Below, piece by piece: positions 11,403 to 24,716 of a stretch of DNA of 64,000 nucleotides. The stretch lies in assembly GCA_030248225.1 (NCBI GenBank), contig JASANE010012103.1, positions 1-64,000 of the forward strand, given 5' to 3'. The stretch's first letter is position 1; every line of letters starts with the position of its first letter. Origin of the DNA: Trileptium ribeirensis. Its lineage: Eukaryota > Nematoda > Enoplea > Enoplida > Thoracostomopsidae. Position numbers and translations under genes: made by a program. The notes under the pieces were generated by a model. That model worked only from the letters and a program-made list of their open reading frames with translations, did not search any database and was not told the DNA's origin.

Positions 11403-14400
11403 AGTTCCGGGAAAAATAACAAGAAACCCAAAACCTGTAGCCACAAACAGTTGAGTTCAGCAACTATACGCTTCTGTGTTGGCATTTTACTGCACTACTA
11501 TTTAACGAAACCTTCGTGAAATTCTATAAAGTCATATACAGATATACCATGATTATGCACATTCATCAAAGGTTTGTTGCTCGACTGATACACTAATCAA
11601 TGATTACAAATATTGTGCCGTATCCTTGAAAAAATTAAATTAATTTACTGTGAAGGATATTATAGTTTATTTAAAAGCCATGCTACTGCAGAAGAATAAT
11701 TGATATTTTTTGTTTTACGTAATAGGGACGGTGGATAATAGATAGTTAGAATCTAATATCTCTTAGTTGCACCAATTTCCCATTTTTCATCCCTTATGCA
11801 GCAATATCTTTGTACCCTACTCTAGAATTTATAAAGTTTTTAATTATCCACTTACCACCAAATGGGAATATAAAAACTTCCCAGAAGTTTTGCGGGTTCT
11901 TTGAAAAATCCACATATTTGAAACAGTGTTGGTACTGTTGAAATCTGCGTATTCTGTTATTTTCTAGCTGTTAACAGTATTAAGCATTAATTTTAAAATT
12001 TGGGGATGATAATATATTGCACGCATAAAATTATGTTGGAGGGGCAATTAAGACCCAGTGATTGTAATTTTAAAGTGACAAATTTTATTCCTCTTTTGTT
12101 TTGAAGTGGACAATCTATTTCAAACAGTAGAGATAAGGAAGAATTAAAAACTAAACGTACTTATCTTCTATATAGTATATATTATATGGATAATTGGGAA
12201 TAACAGGATAACAAATTCAATCACTACCCGATACGTCATGTTCTAATCAAAAAAATTTTATATATATAAATAATTTATTTATATATAAATTCATTCATCG
12301 AATATTTGGTTGAAACATTTGGCCGTTTGAAGTTGTTTCGATTTCAAATAGAGTTTGGTGGTATACAATATCTGTTTGTCTGTCTCTACACGCGTAACAC
12401 TCAGACATTTCACTTTGAAATATTTACAAATTAATATAAATAGATAGAAAATATAGTATTAATAAATAGGAAAAACATATTTAAGTAATTCAAAAGTAAT
12501 AAAATACTATACAATAGAATATAGTTTTAGTAAACTCAAAATAAATGCATAAATTGAAAAATAGACGTTTGCACGATAATATTTGTACGTAAGTACATGA
12601 TTTCGATTCTTTAGTCTTGAATGTTTGAATTCAAAGATTTTCAAGAGCAATCTCAGCTTATTTGTTATACTAGGTTTGTGAAAATTCTTGAATATCAATT
12701 TTTGAATATATATTTAAGCATTTTCAGTTAAAATGTTTTCAGCTGCAGAATAAACAATATATATAGTTTGTAAAAGGGTATAACTGTACTAGAGGGAAAA
12801 ATTTTTGATTGAATTCGGTTGAAACCAAACCAAAAAAATCCCTTCCCCCTAGACAAGAAGGGTTGCCCAGCTGCACCGTCCGCTTCCTACCGATGTTCTC
12901 CACTGTCTCCTCAAACAGTAGCTTGCATATCTTGCTCATTTGCGTAACCCAAGTATAAGCCTATTCAATTGTTGTGTTTAGATTTGGTATGGATCTTAGT
13001 TTTATTTGCTTAAATTAATTTATAAAAATGGCTTCGCTTTTTTACAACATTCACTCAGTTTTGTGTTACTGCTATCCAACATGCTACAGATTATATATGA
13101 CATCAATGAAATGTTTCAAACTGGCTACAGAAATAATGCAAGTACAAATTTGCAGAACATATTGTACCGAATTTCATTTTGAGGATCCACGTTCGACAAT
13201 TTTATAGCAACAATTTTGTATGCCAGCGATCGCTTAGTCCCCCTAGCATTTAATTCTCAAAGTACTACGTTTGATACGGATGCACTGACCATATATCCCG
13301 CTTTCGGTTTGTTATCTTATCCAAACTAAAGTTAAATATTTGACGTTTTATCAGTGAGTCACATCTTTGAGACCAACTTTATTTTTGACCGAGTTTACGT
13401 GTATTCGAAAAAAGCGAATATTGCACGGTTAACCGTCGCCTCAATTAACAAAACGATTCCTTCGCTTTTGGGGTATTTAAATTTAAAACAATTGTCAGAC
13501 TTGCTCATGCACGCTGTGCGAATCATAGGAGCTATGGCATGAATTGAAATACTATTCTAAATTTTCTTAGTGAATTCATATTGCCGAATTTTAGTAGACT
13601 TTTATTATTTCTGGCTTAAAATTCTTGATGGATGTTTAATAACCAAATTTAGACACCTAAGTGCATCCTCTAATTGCCTTCCTGAAATTTTTCCAATTTT
13701 GTATGAGTTATATGAACGATATACATAATTGATGTGATTCTATAATTTTGGTATGATGTTGTAGCGAACGTTCCAGAGTTCATATCCATCCATAGTATTT
13801 TTTCATTGCCGAAACTTGTTATGAGAACTAACATTGCTTGCTTTGGTCAAAATGCATGATTATATATAAGACATGTACAGACATGGATCCTTGATATAAA
13901 CACCTGATAATGTCAATAATGGCCTTTCGGATGTCTGCAGATATTAATGGAGCAGATCATAAAACATTAAAGCATAAACCTGTGACAATTGACATCAGGC
14001 ATAAATATAGGTTACAACAATAAGTTACCTAGGTAAGCCAGGGCAACCTGTTGCCCGATGAGGTAATTCTACCTCCTAATAGGGCTGATTCATTTGGTTT
14101 GTAGAATTTTTTTTGAATCGTGGATTAAGTTTTGGTTACATTTAATTTTTTCTTGATCACGAAGCAACCTTTATAGACGGGCCCACATGCCAAAATATGT
14201 GAAACTGTTACCATTGCTTGGTGAGGTTACAGCGAGAATTCATATAAAGACAATATCTCCTATACATGCACTACTACGATAGAAGTTTGCGAAACAAAAT
14301 TGACTATTCCGGCGATGTTAATTGGACTAAGAAATAGTAATAATAGAAATTTTAATTATAGAAACACAATTTCCGAGTTTGAACACAGTTTGCTCAATAG

Positions 14401-17400
14401 ACCAAAAACTCATATAATTAGTCTTTAGGGTTATAGTCAATCGTCGTTGTATAACTATCTTGACGTCTTGAGCTGTCACATTTATTTCGTTTTTGGTCAT
14501 ATCTAATAATGAAACTGAGGGACTAAAAGATAGGATATAATTCGTTACCGGCTAAAACCGACCTGGCTGCGGCATAAAGTTGGTAAAGTTCCGTCTGTGA
14601 GCAAGTGTGATTTGGCCCAGAATACTTCAATATCAAGTTTATAAAGCGTTTATACATTAATTTTGGTCTGCGGTTATCATAACTGCAATCTGATAATTAT
14701 TTTGGCAACGTTTCCAAAAATTGCCGTTTACACACAAACCGACATATGTACTCAAAGGTATTGCGGAAAAGCAACAAATATTTATGAACTCAACAGATAT
14801 TATACTTATAAGCCATACATGCTGACGCTCCGAGATTTCTGGGGTGGGATAGCCGAGGTCGGTTAATGGTAGAAACCTTTGGAGTGGGGGTAGAGGTATG
14901 CCAAAAAGGGTGCTGAAAAAGTTGACGACCAACCGCCCCTCCACCTATCCGCGATGATTGCCTAATTTTTTCCGTTCGACTTAGTGGCGCAGAGGGTGGG
15001 GAGGGAATGTAATAGCGGAGCACTGAGTGGGTGCTCCGAGGCCTAAAGGGTACCCCTGAACTCCCGCTTCGGCATGGATGTTATAAACCGCGAAGATATG
15101 TTCACGACATAGTGGGTCCTATAAGTAATAATCTTTTACTTAAAACATCACCAACTCATCAACTAGAAGCTGTTTCGCATCGAATTAAAATATTGCTAGA
15201 ATTTGATATACAGATACACGATTGCTATCATTGCATACCAGGCCTAGACATGGATACAACCATTGCACACGTATTACAGATATTGGTACTACTATTGCGC
15301 GCAAATTGTAGATATGATTACAGGTGGCGCGTAGCAATGGTGCTCGCTATTTCATTAGACAAGTGGTAGTGAATGTTCGTTATTAGCAAACCGCGTGCAA
15401 TGGCAGTGTGTTGCAAATATTTTGCATGACTTCTGCCTCATAGGACAACTCACTAAAAGAAGTTTGAAATTTCAAACTTGGATCTGCGAATTTCATGACT
15501 AAATTTCAGTCGACCCAGAACAGGCTCCTAACGGGTTACGCCTGTATATCCTTTTTCTATTTTATACACGTCCCGTTACACAACGCTACCAGGAGCTGGC
15601 ACGCGTGCCCTTTTAATTCTCTGCATCTGGCACTTTCTTTTCTGCTTGATTCACCTTTGGAAAGGTACAGCTAAATCGAAAAGCATTTTTACCTACCGTT
15701 GCAGCAATAATGTAGTCACTTGTGAACAGCATGCATAAATGTGTAAATGTAAACAGAATCGTGCAAATCACATGTTTTCCAAACTGCCCCCCCAATGTTC
15801 AGAAATACGCCTACAACGTGGCTGGAAATTGTAAACTTGAAAATCTTTGCCTAATATTTCACATATTATAAACTAACTAGGTATTTCGAATAAGTTCTGT
15901 AATTACATCTTATTTTGCTTAGAAATATATTTACCAATCGAACCAGTAACAGTACTATCGGCTTGTTGGAAATCTTTGGAATATTGCATACAATAGACGA
16001 ACAGTTCAAAAACTTAGCAATGCTACGGATGTTTAACTGTAATGAGCCAGGCTCTACGGGGTAAGAATAACTCTGAGAATGTGAAAACATGACTGTAATA
16101 TATGTAACAAATATCGAACTTGACTATGTCTAATGTATAAATGTGCAAACTACGCAGTGACGACGTTACAATAATAATGTTGCAACAACGATAGTCAGGT
16201 ATTATACGTAAACGTTTCTCAAAATATTGTTCCGACTCCGATGAACACGCAGTCCCCTTTACGTGCCCAATATACAATATTATATTAGTATGTATCGCTA
16301 AAATTTTCATGCATCCTAAGCGTCATACATCCACGAAAACAGTCGAGATATCTAGTTCGGCGCGTGAACGATGGCTCAGAACAATTATACGGATCACAAA
16401 ATCTGAAGTCATTTCTAATTTCGTTCTTCCTAGCGACTAGTTGACTAGCTCTATTATACATTGACAATACAGCACACATTAACAATACAATACTGTATAA
16501 TATACTAATCAAGTGTTTTGTGCCGTATAGCAGCCATGAACGTCAGCTACTGGCTACCTGTTTCATATCCTAATTTATCATATATATCCTGATCCGTCGC
16601 AGATTGTCTAATTGCATTGTTGACCACCCTTAACCTGTCATGATTTACGTTTTCATGAAATTCCCATGTTTTGCATAAAACTGTAATGCTCGGGCCATCT
16701 GGCCGAATCTCACCTCGACACATTTATTCAAGCATAATACAAATTTTCTCAGCGTCTCCTGATCCCTTTTCTAACGAGTTTCCCATTTTTTATAAAATTT
16801 TATGTGTTTTGTAGTGTTTCTAAAAATTTCCTCCTAGTACGTAACAACTTTGTCTGATTAGTTAAGTGATAATTGTATCAGTCAGCTTCTTTATTATTTT
16901 TCTACTAGGGATGCTGAAATTTCAGGATTTCAAGTGTCATTTTTGGAGTGTATAAAAATTTCGTATTGCAAAATTTTCAGTCGATCGATGGACTATATGT
17001 TTTGCAAAGAAGTATGACTGGTTTGTTTGATTAGTTAAAGCAAACAGTTGTATCAGTAATGTAGGTGTACATAGAATATTTAATTTTCCATGGGCGATTA
17101 ATTTCAAATGTGAATTTATTTTTTCATGGGCAATTTCTGGGTTTTGAGTTTGGTAGCGCGTGGCTACTTTTCAGATACCGTGCTTGCACTGGTTTGAAAG
17201 GTTTTCTCACTTGCTGAGAATATATTCTGATACTGAATTTGTAGAGGGATTGCCAAATTTGTTGAAACATATAATTGTATATATAAAAATCCGATTGAAT
17301 CATTATAGTGCTTAATCATGAAACATAGGGCCAATGATGTGAGGCCAGGCTTTATCACGTCATTCTAATTTTAATTACGCAGAAAGCTTTACCTTGCAAT

Positions 17401-18481
17401 TCGAGACGCATGAACCAATGTTGCATTCTTGATTACTCGAAATTGTAGTCAACCAATTTAAAAATATAAGCGATTGGAATTCAGCGCAACGATCCAACTG
17501 ATATACCTATAAATTGTTATTCACTATTTCGCTATTTCACTTTATAATGCCGTAAAGTAAGTCAGTCAAAGAACAAATAAGTCAAAATAAATCGTTTAGC
17601 TCGTAGCCCAGATTTACATATTTCCGGTTCTACCCAATCACTAAATATTTGCCGTAGAAATAATTTAAAATGCATCGATAAAAGATGTTTCAGTAGAAGT
17701 AGATACCAACTATGAAACATATGTTTCAGATATAGGAACTAGTTTAATATATAAAGTAGAATTCAAAAAATGGTATTTTTGCAAGCAGTAGACTACATAG
17801 AACCGACTTAAGAACAAAATGTAAAATCGTAGAGATTTGTGAAAGAAGTTTGTAAATATTCGGTGATTTAAAAATATGTAATACGTTCTAAAAGCCGTTT
17901 ACAATAAATATGTGTTCAATTCACTAATGCTTGAGTTCACTTTAGAAGCACATAGGCGGAGTATGTCAGTTCCCGATATTCACGCCTCTGGCAACGTATA
18001 AATTGATTTCCCTTGGTATTATCCCAACACGTAATCACAGTTTTCGGTAGCTTTCACACAACAGAATGGTGATTTGCTCTCCGCGTTGTCTTGATACGAG
18101 CTTTTGTTTCTTGAACTTATACTTTTACGCAATAATGAATTGCGAACACAGCTGTACTTCTCAGCATGTCGATCTAGTTCAAACGTGAGAAAATTGAAAA
18201 ATGTATACACATAAATATGCATTTATTTATCCAAAGACCTATGTTCGCGTTCCGTAACCTGTACATACGCATGGCAGAATTCAGAACGCGAAATTTGGCC
18301 CAACTCAGATCGTGAATTTGACAAAAGGAAAATCAATTTATACGAAACCTAAAGAGAACTCTACGCAAAAGACCCAACTACTACAATAAGTTTGCAAACA
18401 CTCTCATTTTAGCTTAACGTAAGGACAATTTTATGACTAAATAAAAAAATGGAATTGTTTTCCGCCAGAGCTCGCACATAC
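11403..18481. other. Long stretch without a recognisable gene
   Basis: AT-rich DNA with only short frames and no recognised protein motif. A perfect AT-only palindrome (TTTATATATA...TATATATAAA) lies near 12256-12290. Around 16840-17070 the phrase GATTAGTTAA...TTGTATCAGT occurs twice, a weak old duplication. A GC-richer patch at 14840-15060 has no identifiable feature. Confidence 0.5.
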
Positions 18482-18910
18482 GAAATTTGTAAAGAGTATG
18501 ACGCTCAGTCATACTTGTGTACTTTCCTTTATACAATTATGTAGCCGCGTTTAGGCTTGGCCACACAAGCATTGGAGTGACATACTCTTTAAGAATCCTT
18601 GGGGAGTCTCGCCAAAAAACTCAAACGTTTATTGGCGGTACTAACAGGTCACCTATAACCAATGAGCTTAGGCAGGAATAGGAACCAATAACGAATACTC
18701 CTCTTGCAATAATCTTATTGGTTATTGGCAACCTGTAAGTTGGTGCTGCCATAGGAACTTTGGGGAGGTTAACGTCGATACCCTCCCAAAAGCACTTTGG
18801 AACATACCCATACGATTTCTAGGGTTCAGGCCAAAAAACGATGATATAATCGAATAAAGGGAATGTCATAAGCATGCCCAAATGTCTGTCATACTCTTCT
18901 ACAAAATTTT
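18482..18910. mobile_element. MITE with ~20-bp terminal inverted repeats
   Basis: The left end (18482-18502, GAAATTTGTAAAGAGTATGAC) is nearly the reverse complement of the right end (18888-18910). A second inverted pair lies inside (near 18643-18665 and 18712-18735, ACAGGT...ATAACCAAT). Non-coding. The AGAGTATGAC motif recurs in the foldback element at 37459-38010, which may be a relative. The terminal repeats fit a non-autonomous DNA transposon; the superfamily is not assigned. Confidence 0.6.
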
Positions 18911-19748
18911 CTTAATGCACTGTTTCTTTCAGATAGTTTCAAAATATTATAGGCTGAAATACAACATCTATAAGTAAAAATTGATAACCAAATGACATAG
19001 ATCATAAAAATTTTAGTAAAACAAGAATTTGTGCTACGAAATCATCATTTTTACAATTTAAAATGCACGTCGAGAGAAGATATATTTGATATCAACAAAG
19101 CTGCTAATTAGTGATAATCTCCAATATTTTATGTGCTAAATTTTATATTTTTCAGATATAGCATATATAAAGTATGATATTATAATATCGTTTTGAAAAC
19201 AAAAATAGATTCTTTCTCAAAAAGATTAGCCAAAATTAGATTATATTGTCCGTTTATCCTTTGAAATACAACAAAAATGCAACGACAGTTTTTGTATTTA
19301 AATGCTACCAGATGGAACTTACATTTATTTATAAATAGACGTTAATGTTTATTTATAATGTTATCTCTATATAATCGATACGATGGATGCTACACCAAGA
19401 TGAGTTGCACTCGCGACTGATATCAGTGCAGACACGTTATTGTAGGACAAAAATGTCCTCGTAATATACCAAGCGCGAAATGGATTTGAGGATGAATTTC
19501 TGATCAGGATTGGGCCATAATTATAGAACATTGTTGAGTTTGGCGGGCGGGGGGGGGGGGCGTTTTTGTAAGCCCAAGATTGTGGAGTATTCTTAATAAA
19601 GATACTGCCCTGGACCTAAAATCTTGGAACCTAACCCCAAGCCCCGGCTCCAATATTCCAACGCCCCTGATTATTTATTCTATTTATTTATTTATACGAA
19701 CGAAAATAAATCACGGTGGGTGGACCCACACTTTCAGTTTGTTTATAC
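18911..19748. other. No gene seen; short G run
   Basis: Intergenic AT-rich sequence containing a 14-base G tract near 19547-19560. It ends at the 7-bp sequence TTTATAC (19742-19748), which is repeated at 26997-27003 as the target duplication of the adjacent LTR element. Confidence 0.6.
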
Positions 19749-21937
19749 TGCGAAGCGAGTTCTAATGGGTATAAAACTTTTCAATTTCTGCAAGGATGAC
19801 CTTGTGTAATGATAGCGCTTTGGACTTAGGACTTCACTTACGACACAAATATCTAAGCACCTAACTTAATATTACTAAGCTAAATAATAGTACTGCATTA
19901 AAACTATGAATTATTTGAATCGACAAGGTTTATCTAAGGATTCAAATAATGAATTAATATTAATGTTCGAGCAAACTTTATGAACTACAAGATGGATCCT
20001 TCGATCCGGCATAAGATTTGACTTAAGCCTAGCTCAACCTAGTCAAACAAATTTTAAGACCACCCCCGTGCTCTCAATAGAAAATCTAGTGAGCAGCCCT
20101 CTGCTATCAAGAAGAAATTATTCGAAGCAGCCCGTCTGCTTTCAAGAACCCTCTAAGATATGGAGCGCCCCGTGTGCTCTCACAGAAATTTTCGGAGCAG
20201 CGTTCTGCTCTGAAGAAACCAAGAATGTGGAGTACCCCTAGCGCTCAATAGAAAAATTTGAGCGGCCCGTGTGCTCTCAATAAACTCCAAAATTATGTTG
20301 AACTCGTTATCAGAGTTATGTAATGAGAACTGCTGCCTAGCTAGAACAGTGCTGAATAAAACGGTGCCGTGTGGCAATTAAGCTAAGAAATAAAATTTGA
20401 AATAAAAGAGACTACTTACTCTGAGATTCTTATCGCGACTGACTCTGCGAACTAAGGCAGGGACTGCCTCGGTAATCGAAACAAAATCTCAGCTTATATA
20501 CACCCAAAATCCAGGCTAGCTGGGTCTAGATAGTGGTTAATAATTCTCAGAATTTTTATATAATCGTGCAAGAATTCTAAAAATAATTTTTATAAGCCAA
20601 CCATGCAACAATAATACACCAGCGTCGTGCTTCAACTCAGATCAATAATTTAAAACTATTGCCCGTGACGAACACCTTGTATTTCAAAAAAAATTAACCA
20701 TAATATTTCAATAATGCATCAGAATATTCTAATAGAATAATTTTAAGCTCTATAAAAACTATGGTACGTACTGTAAAGCTGGAATAGAATATTTTTCAGT
20801 ACAACACTGCATAAAAAATAAAGTGGTGTATTGAAAGCACAGAATCATATTTGTTATTAGCTTCAAAAACCGATTGGTGCTGTCTTGATTATATATGAGC
20901 CATACAACAATTATAATTTAATACCAGTGAAGCTCGCTTGCGAGCCAGAATTAGAGTGGTGAGAACAATCCCCCGAAGTCTGTTGTAGAAAACACACACA
21001 AACAAAGCCTATACACAGTACGCATTATATAAACCGTGAGTGATGAGTCATAGTTACGCCCGCCACTTTTGATAGCCAGCGTATGCAATAGACAAAACAT
21101 CATACAACGAGTACAAAAACAATAAACTAACAATTTAATAATTAAATAAAACCCTAAATTGGTCGTGAAAAGAACGTTAAAGATGTCAAACCGACACTTC
21201 AGAAAAATCTCATTTTTCATACCGAGTATGAAGCAGAAGTCTGAAAAATATTTGCCATACAATATTTTTGACAGTCGCAATGAGCTTGTTGGCCCAGAAA
21301 ACCTCATACAAGACACTAAAAGCAAAAAACACACAATTTCCCACGACTTTTTACCAGATATGAAATTTGGCGCCAGCTATAAGCTTATAGACTCCAGGTT
21401 GAGAAGTAGTTGAAAAACTTGTTATATATCATTGGAAAGCCCTGGTAAAGCTACATGGAATAGGCCTATTGGTTTGCGGATACCTCGTTTACTTATTGAG
21501 AAAAATCGCAAAAATTGGGGGGCGTGCCCGAAAAATGGGTCAAAATGATGTCATTTTGCCCCATAAATTTTCCCACGGGAAAAATTCAAAAATCGGGCTC
21601 CGTCACTACACCAAAATCGACCGTTGCGGTTCGAATGAGCGATCTTGCATCAAAATCCAGGTGCGACAGGCACACACACAGACAGGACCTCCTCAACCCC
21701 ACTCCAAAGCTAAAATTCAAAATTCTCGTTCCACTCGAATTCAATTAAATTTAAAGCCGCCTGCGGCACCTTGTTATTAAAACCACAAAAACTCGAACAA
21801 TGTGCATGTGTTACAGTGCCATTCATTCATAGTGTAGGTCGCCAAGTGCCACAACAAAAGGCATATAATAGGCGCCGCCTTGGCAAGCTAACATTGTACT
21901 GCACTTAATATTCACGTGATTCAGGCACTATGTTATA
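19749..21937 (-). repeat. 3' LTR of gypsy A, interrupted by a 1.4-kb insertion
   Basis: 19749-20357 matches 26173-26785, and 21768-21937 matches 26809-26996. The two matching blocks are split here by 20358-21776. A series of near-repeated phrases (GAGCAGCCC.CTGCT, GTGCTCTCAATAGAAAA) gives the LTR body an internal ~50-bp periodicity. The inner border lies after TGTTATA, followed by a weak purine tract on the element's sense strand (AAAAGATGGAG) that could serve as the polypurine primer. Confidence 0.8.
20358..21776. mobile_element. Nested insertion in the 3' LTR, including R1 copy 2
   Basis: This segment is absent from the other LTR. Its ends are related by inversion: GGTGCCG near 20363 and CGGCACC near 21764, the latter running into CCTTGTTA. 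At the equivalent site of the other LTR only a 33-bp hairpin remains (26785-26817, TAACAAGGT ... ACCTTGTTA). Inside it, 20926-21747 is a second, longer copy of repeat R1. A DNA transposon with a nested or embedded R1 is the simplest reading. Confidence 0.5.
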
Positions 21938-22465
21938 CTAACTCCATCTTTTATGGCGAGGCTCTGCGAACCAATATCAATAATTGCAAACTCGAAAACA
22001 ACAATTAGCGCAGCAATGACGACATTTCAGTTCTAGATAATCATTATGGTTACTCAGTATGATGTACATACTGTAATTAAGTCAAACATAAACAGTGTTG
22101 GTTAGATGTATTGAGACAATTCAAATTTTAAATAAAGTTTAAATTTATTAAGTATTTTTTAAGTAACTAGTTAAATTTTGAATATCCAAGTAACAAACTA
22201 GGCGGGCTAGCGTTACATCACAAAATTTACAAGAATTGAGTTTACATGAATTAAATTAATACGGTATGTACAAATTTTCTCGTGTTTGTGATTTGTTTAA
22301 ACCCTAAATTACACGAGAGCACAACACCAAACAGGAAAAATTTGAAGAAATCAAAGTGTTTTTGCAAGTTGTGTAACGATATTTTTGTAATATGCGGTTA
22401 CGAATTGTAACTGAAGTCATACCTATTCAAAAACTTCACAGGGTAATTTAAAAGTGATACTGCAA
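21938..22465 (-). other. 3' non-coding interior of gypsy A
   Basis: Between the broken protease frame and the 3' LTR there is AT-rich DNA with no open frame of note. In a complete element RT, RNase H and integrase would lie somewhere here, so a deletion has removed them. Confidence 0.5.
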
Positions 22466-23231
22466 TCACAATTTATGGTCCATTGGGTAATATTTCAGCT
22501 GTCTTAACTTAAATTCTCTCTCAAGTTTTTCGTTTGGTTCAAAAATTACATCTCCTGTCCCCTCGAAACCATCAATCCTAGAAGTTATAACAACTTCTGA
22601 TCTGAGGGGAATCGTAACAACGGAGTCTAGACGAGCTGCGTTAGTCCTCACATCTCCCACATGATGTTTCTGGTAGTTAATATCTACAGTGCCTAGTTGT
22701 TGTAAAACGTCTACGCCGATGATCACAGAATGAGTGCAATCATCCGAGACGAAGTCCTGAAAATCAAAAATCCGATTATCGACTCCCAGACCAGCTTTAA
22801 TGGCTCCTTTAATCGGCGAAACATGGCAGGTTATACCAACAGCACACGTCCAAGGCACTGGTACTAACTCATCCTATGAAGAACCTAGGGTATTGAATGT
22901 ATCAGAAGACATTATAGCTATATTACTACCAGTGTCCAAAACACCGGCAAACGGTTTTCCAACTAATGTTACCTTAATTTCTGACACTACTTTTCCAACC
23001 GTGAACACAGTTTCAGCAGTCGCTGTGGTCGCATTGTGATTATTGTCAAGGCGGTGTGATTTTCCACTGCAAAACGGTAACTCATATATATCAAAGTATA
23101 AATGTTGCAGCTGTACAGGGACAAACTCTATAAATGGCCTGTCGCAATGTAGTGATATAGGGTGGGCATCTACCCAATTACTACGTGTTCTGCATCTTAC
23201 CAGTCTTTCGGACATATCTGTACTTCCGGTC
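22466..23231 (-). pseudogene. Retropepsin (protease) and start of pol of gypsy A, truncated
   Basis: Aspartic protease of the Ty3/gypsy pol polyprotein. The catalytic VLDTGSNIAIM lies at about 22910-22942, the second lobe HSVIIGVDVLQQLG at about 22690-22730, and then a post-protease stretch with TIPLRSEVV and IFEPNEKL typical of the linker before RT. A single in-frame TAG at 22874-22876 divides it, and the frame ends at 22466 where RT should begin. The protease is in the same frame as the cysteine-rich segment that follows the env membrane anchor, with no stop between them. Confidence 0.75.
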
Positions 23232-24645
23232 GCCGGATAAGGGTCAGAACGAGAGCAGCAGCAGCAACTAATAAACTTGTTAAATTTTTTCAACATACGT
23301 ACAAAAGAATTATTACGATAACAAGCGCAGGCACAAGATACATGATTTCCTTAGGCATGTCCACGTCGCCGTGCATCAAGTACTGCAACTCACGCCTTAG
23401 CCTTTGATCGGTCAAAGCACAGTGATACTTAACATCTTTCAATTTATTCCAGGTAGGTGGTGCGATAACCGAGAAATTAAAATTAATCTTCCCAAACTGT
23501 TGCTTGAAAACCTCGAAATTTTGTACTGTCCTATAACTAGACATTAATACCTGAACTCCTACAATTATCATAGAGATATATGCGTGTGCAAAGAGCATTA
23601 CACCATGCTCAGGCACCTCTAATTTATCAGCATTGGAAACTTTGCCACAGGCTGAATTCGCGTGACGTGCACGTACTCTTCAGATTTTCTGACTAGAATA
23701 CCAACACGTTTACTTTGAATTACAGTTTCTGGTGAGTATTGTTTAATATCAAATGTGCAAGGCTCACTAACGGTTGAATATTTCAAATCTTGAATGCAAG
23801 TATCACTGATACTTGTCTGTAGGGCGCCACGGTCACAAAAGCACAATCCGTTGGTTTCGTGGCATCCCTCAGATTTTACCTCATGAAAATACACTCTATT
23901 GAAAGTCTTATCATATGTAATATGCTGGGGCAAAGACAGCTTAGCAGTAATATTCGTATTCTTATTGTTAAACCCTACATTGACCCGCATTAGCGGTAGT
24001 ACATTTTCCACGCGTATACGTGTTATTTCCAGTATAACACCAAACTTGGCATCTACTATGTCCATTAAGACGGGTATGCTTCAACAAAGGATTGTATAGG
24101 CTTGGATAATGCACGTAAACTGTACTATGCAATGTAATTTCTGTTTGTACTAACAGCCTTATTTGTGAAGATGTCAGTAACTCAGCAGAAAGTGTTCAGC
24201 TATTACAAGCTATCACCATGGCTTTAATTATGTTGTACATCTCATTTAGAAAGAAATTAGTTTGTGCCATAAAGTGTGTCCACGCCACACGCATCATGAC
24301 GGTGCACTCTAGTGATACTCTTTCGGTCTATCGACTCCTGAAAATTTTGACTAAGTTTACTTAATGCTTTTCGTGACTCCTCGTGTAATGTTTGATGTCC
24401 AGTGCAATTACAGTGTTTTGTAAGCCTCGTGCTGTTCCTGCCTAGTATGCACCAGTACAGGCACATACACTGAATCTGAGGCCGTCATTACTAGGCCTTC
24501 CGGTTCAAATCTAACCACAAACGATGGAAATAGTTGGGGATGAAGTTTATTCAGCGTTTTGGTCATTGCTAGTTCTGCTGGTGAATATTAATCCGAGAAA
24601 TAAATATGAAAGCTTATATGGTTTGGTCTTAGTACAAAAATTCAT
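23232..24645 (-). pseudogene. Env-like membrane glycoprotein of gypsy A, broken
   Basis: A start codon at 24645 opens a short basic then hydrophobic segment (KLSYLFLGLIFTS), a plausible signal peptide. Scattered over three frames follow an ectodomain with paired cysteines (near 23770-23880), a long central region, and a C-terminal membrane anchor LVPALVIVIILLYV (about 23295-23345). A short basic stretch and a four-cysteine cluster (CCCC, near 23255) suggest a palmitoylated cytoplasmic tail. This is the architecture of an errantivirus-type envelope protein. The specific viral glycoprotein family cannot be named from sequence alone. At least three frame changes make it non-functional. Confidence 0.6.
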
Positions 24646-24716
24646 TTTAACATGCGAACTGGCGTCGCCTTGCCCCTCTTGCTTCAAAATAGGCTCATTT
24701 AGTGAAATAATGCCTA

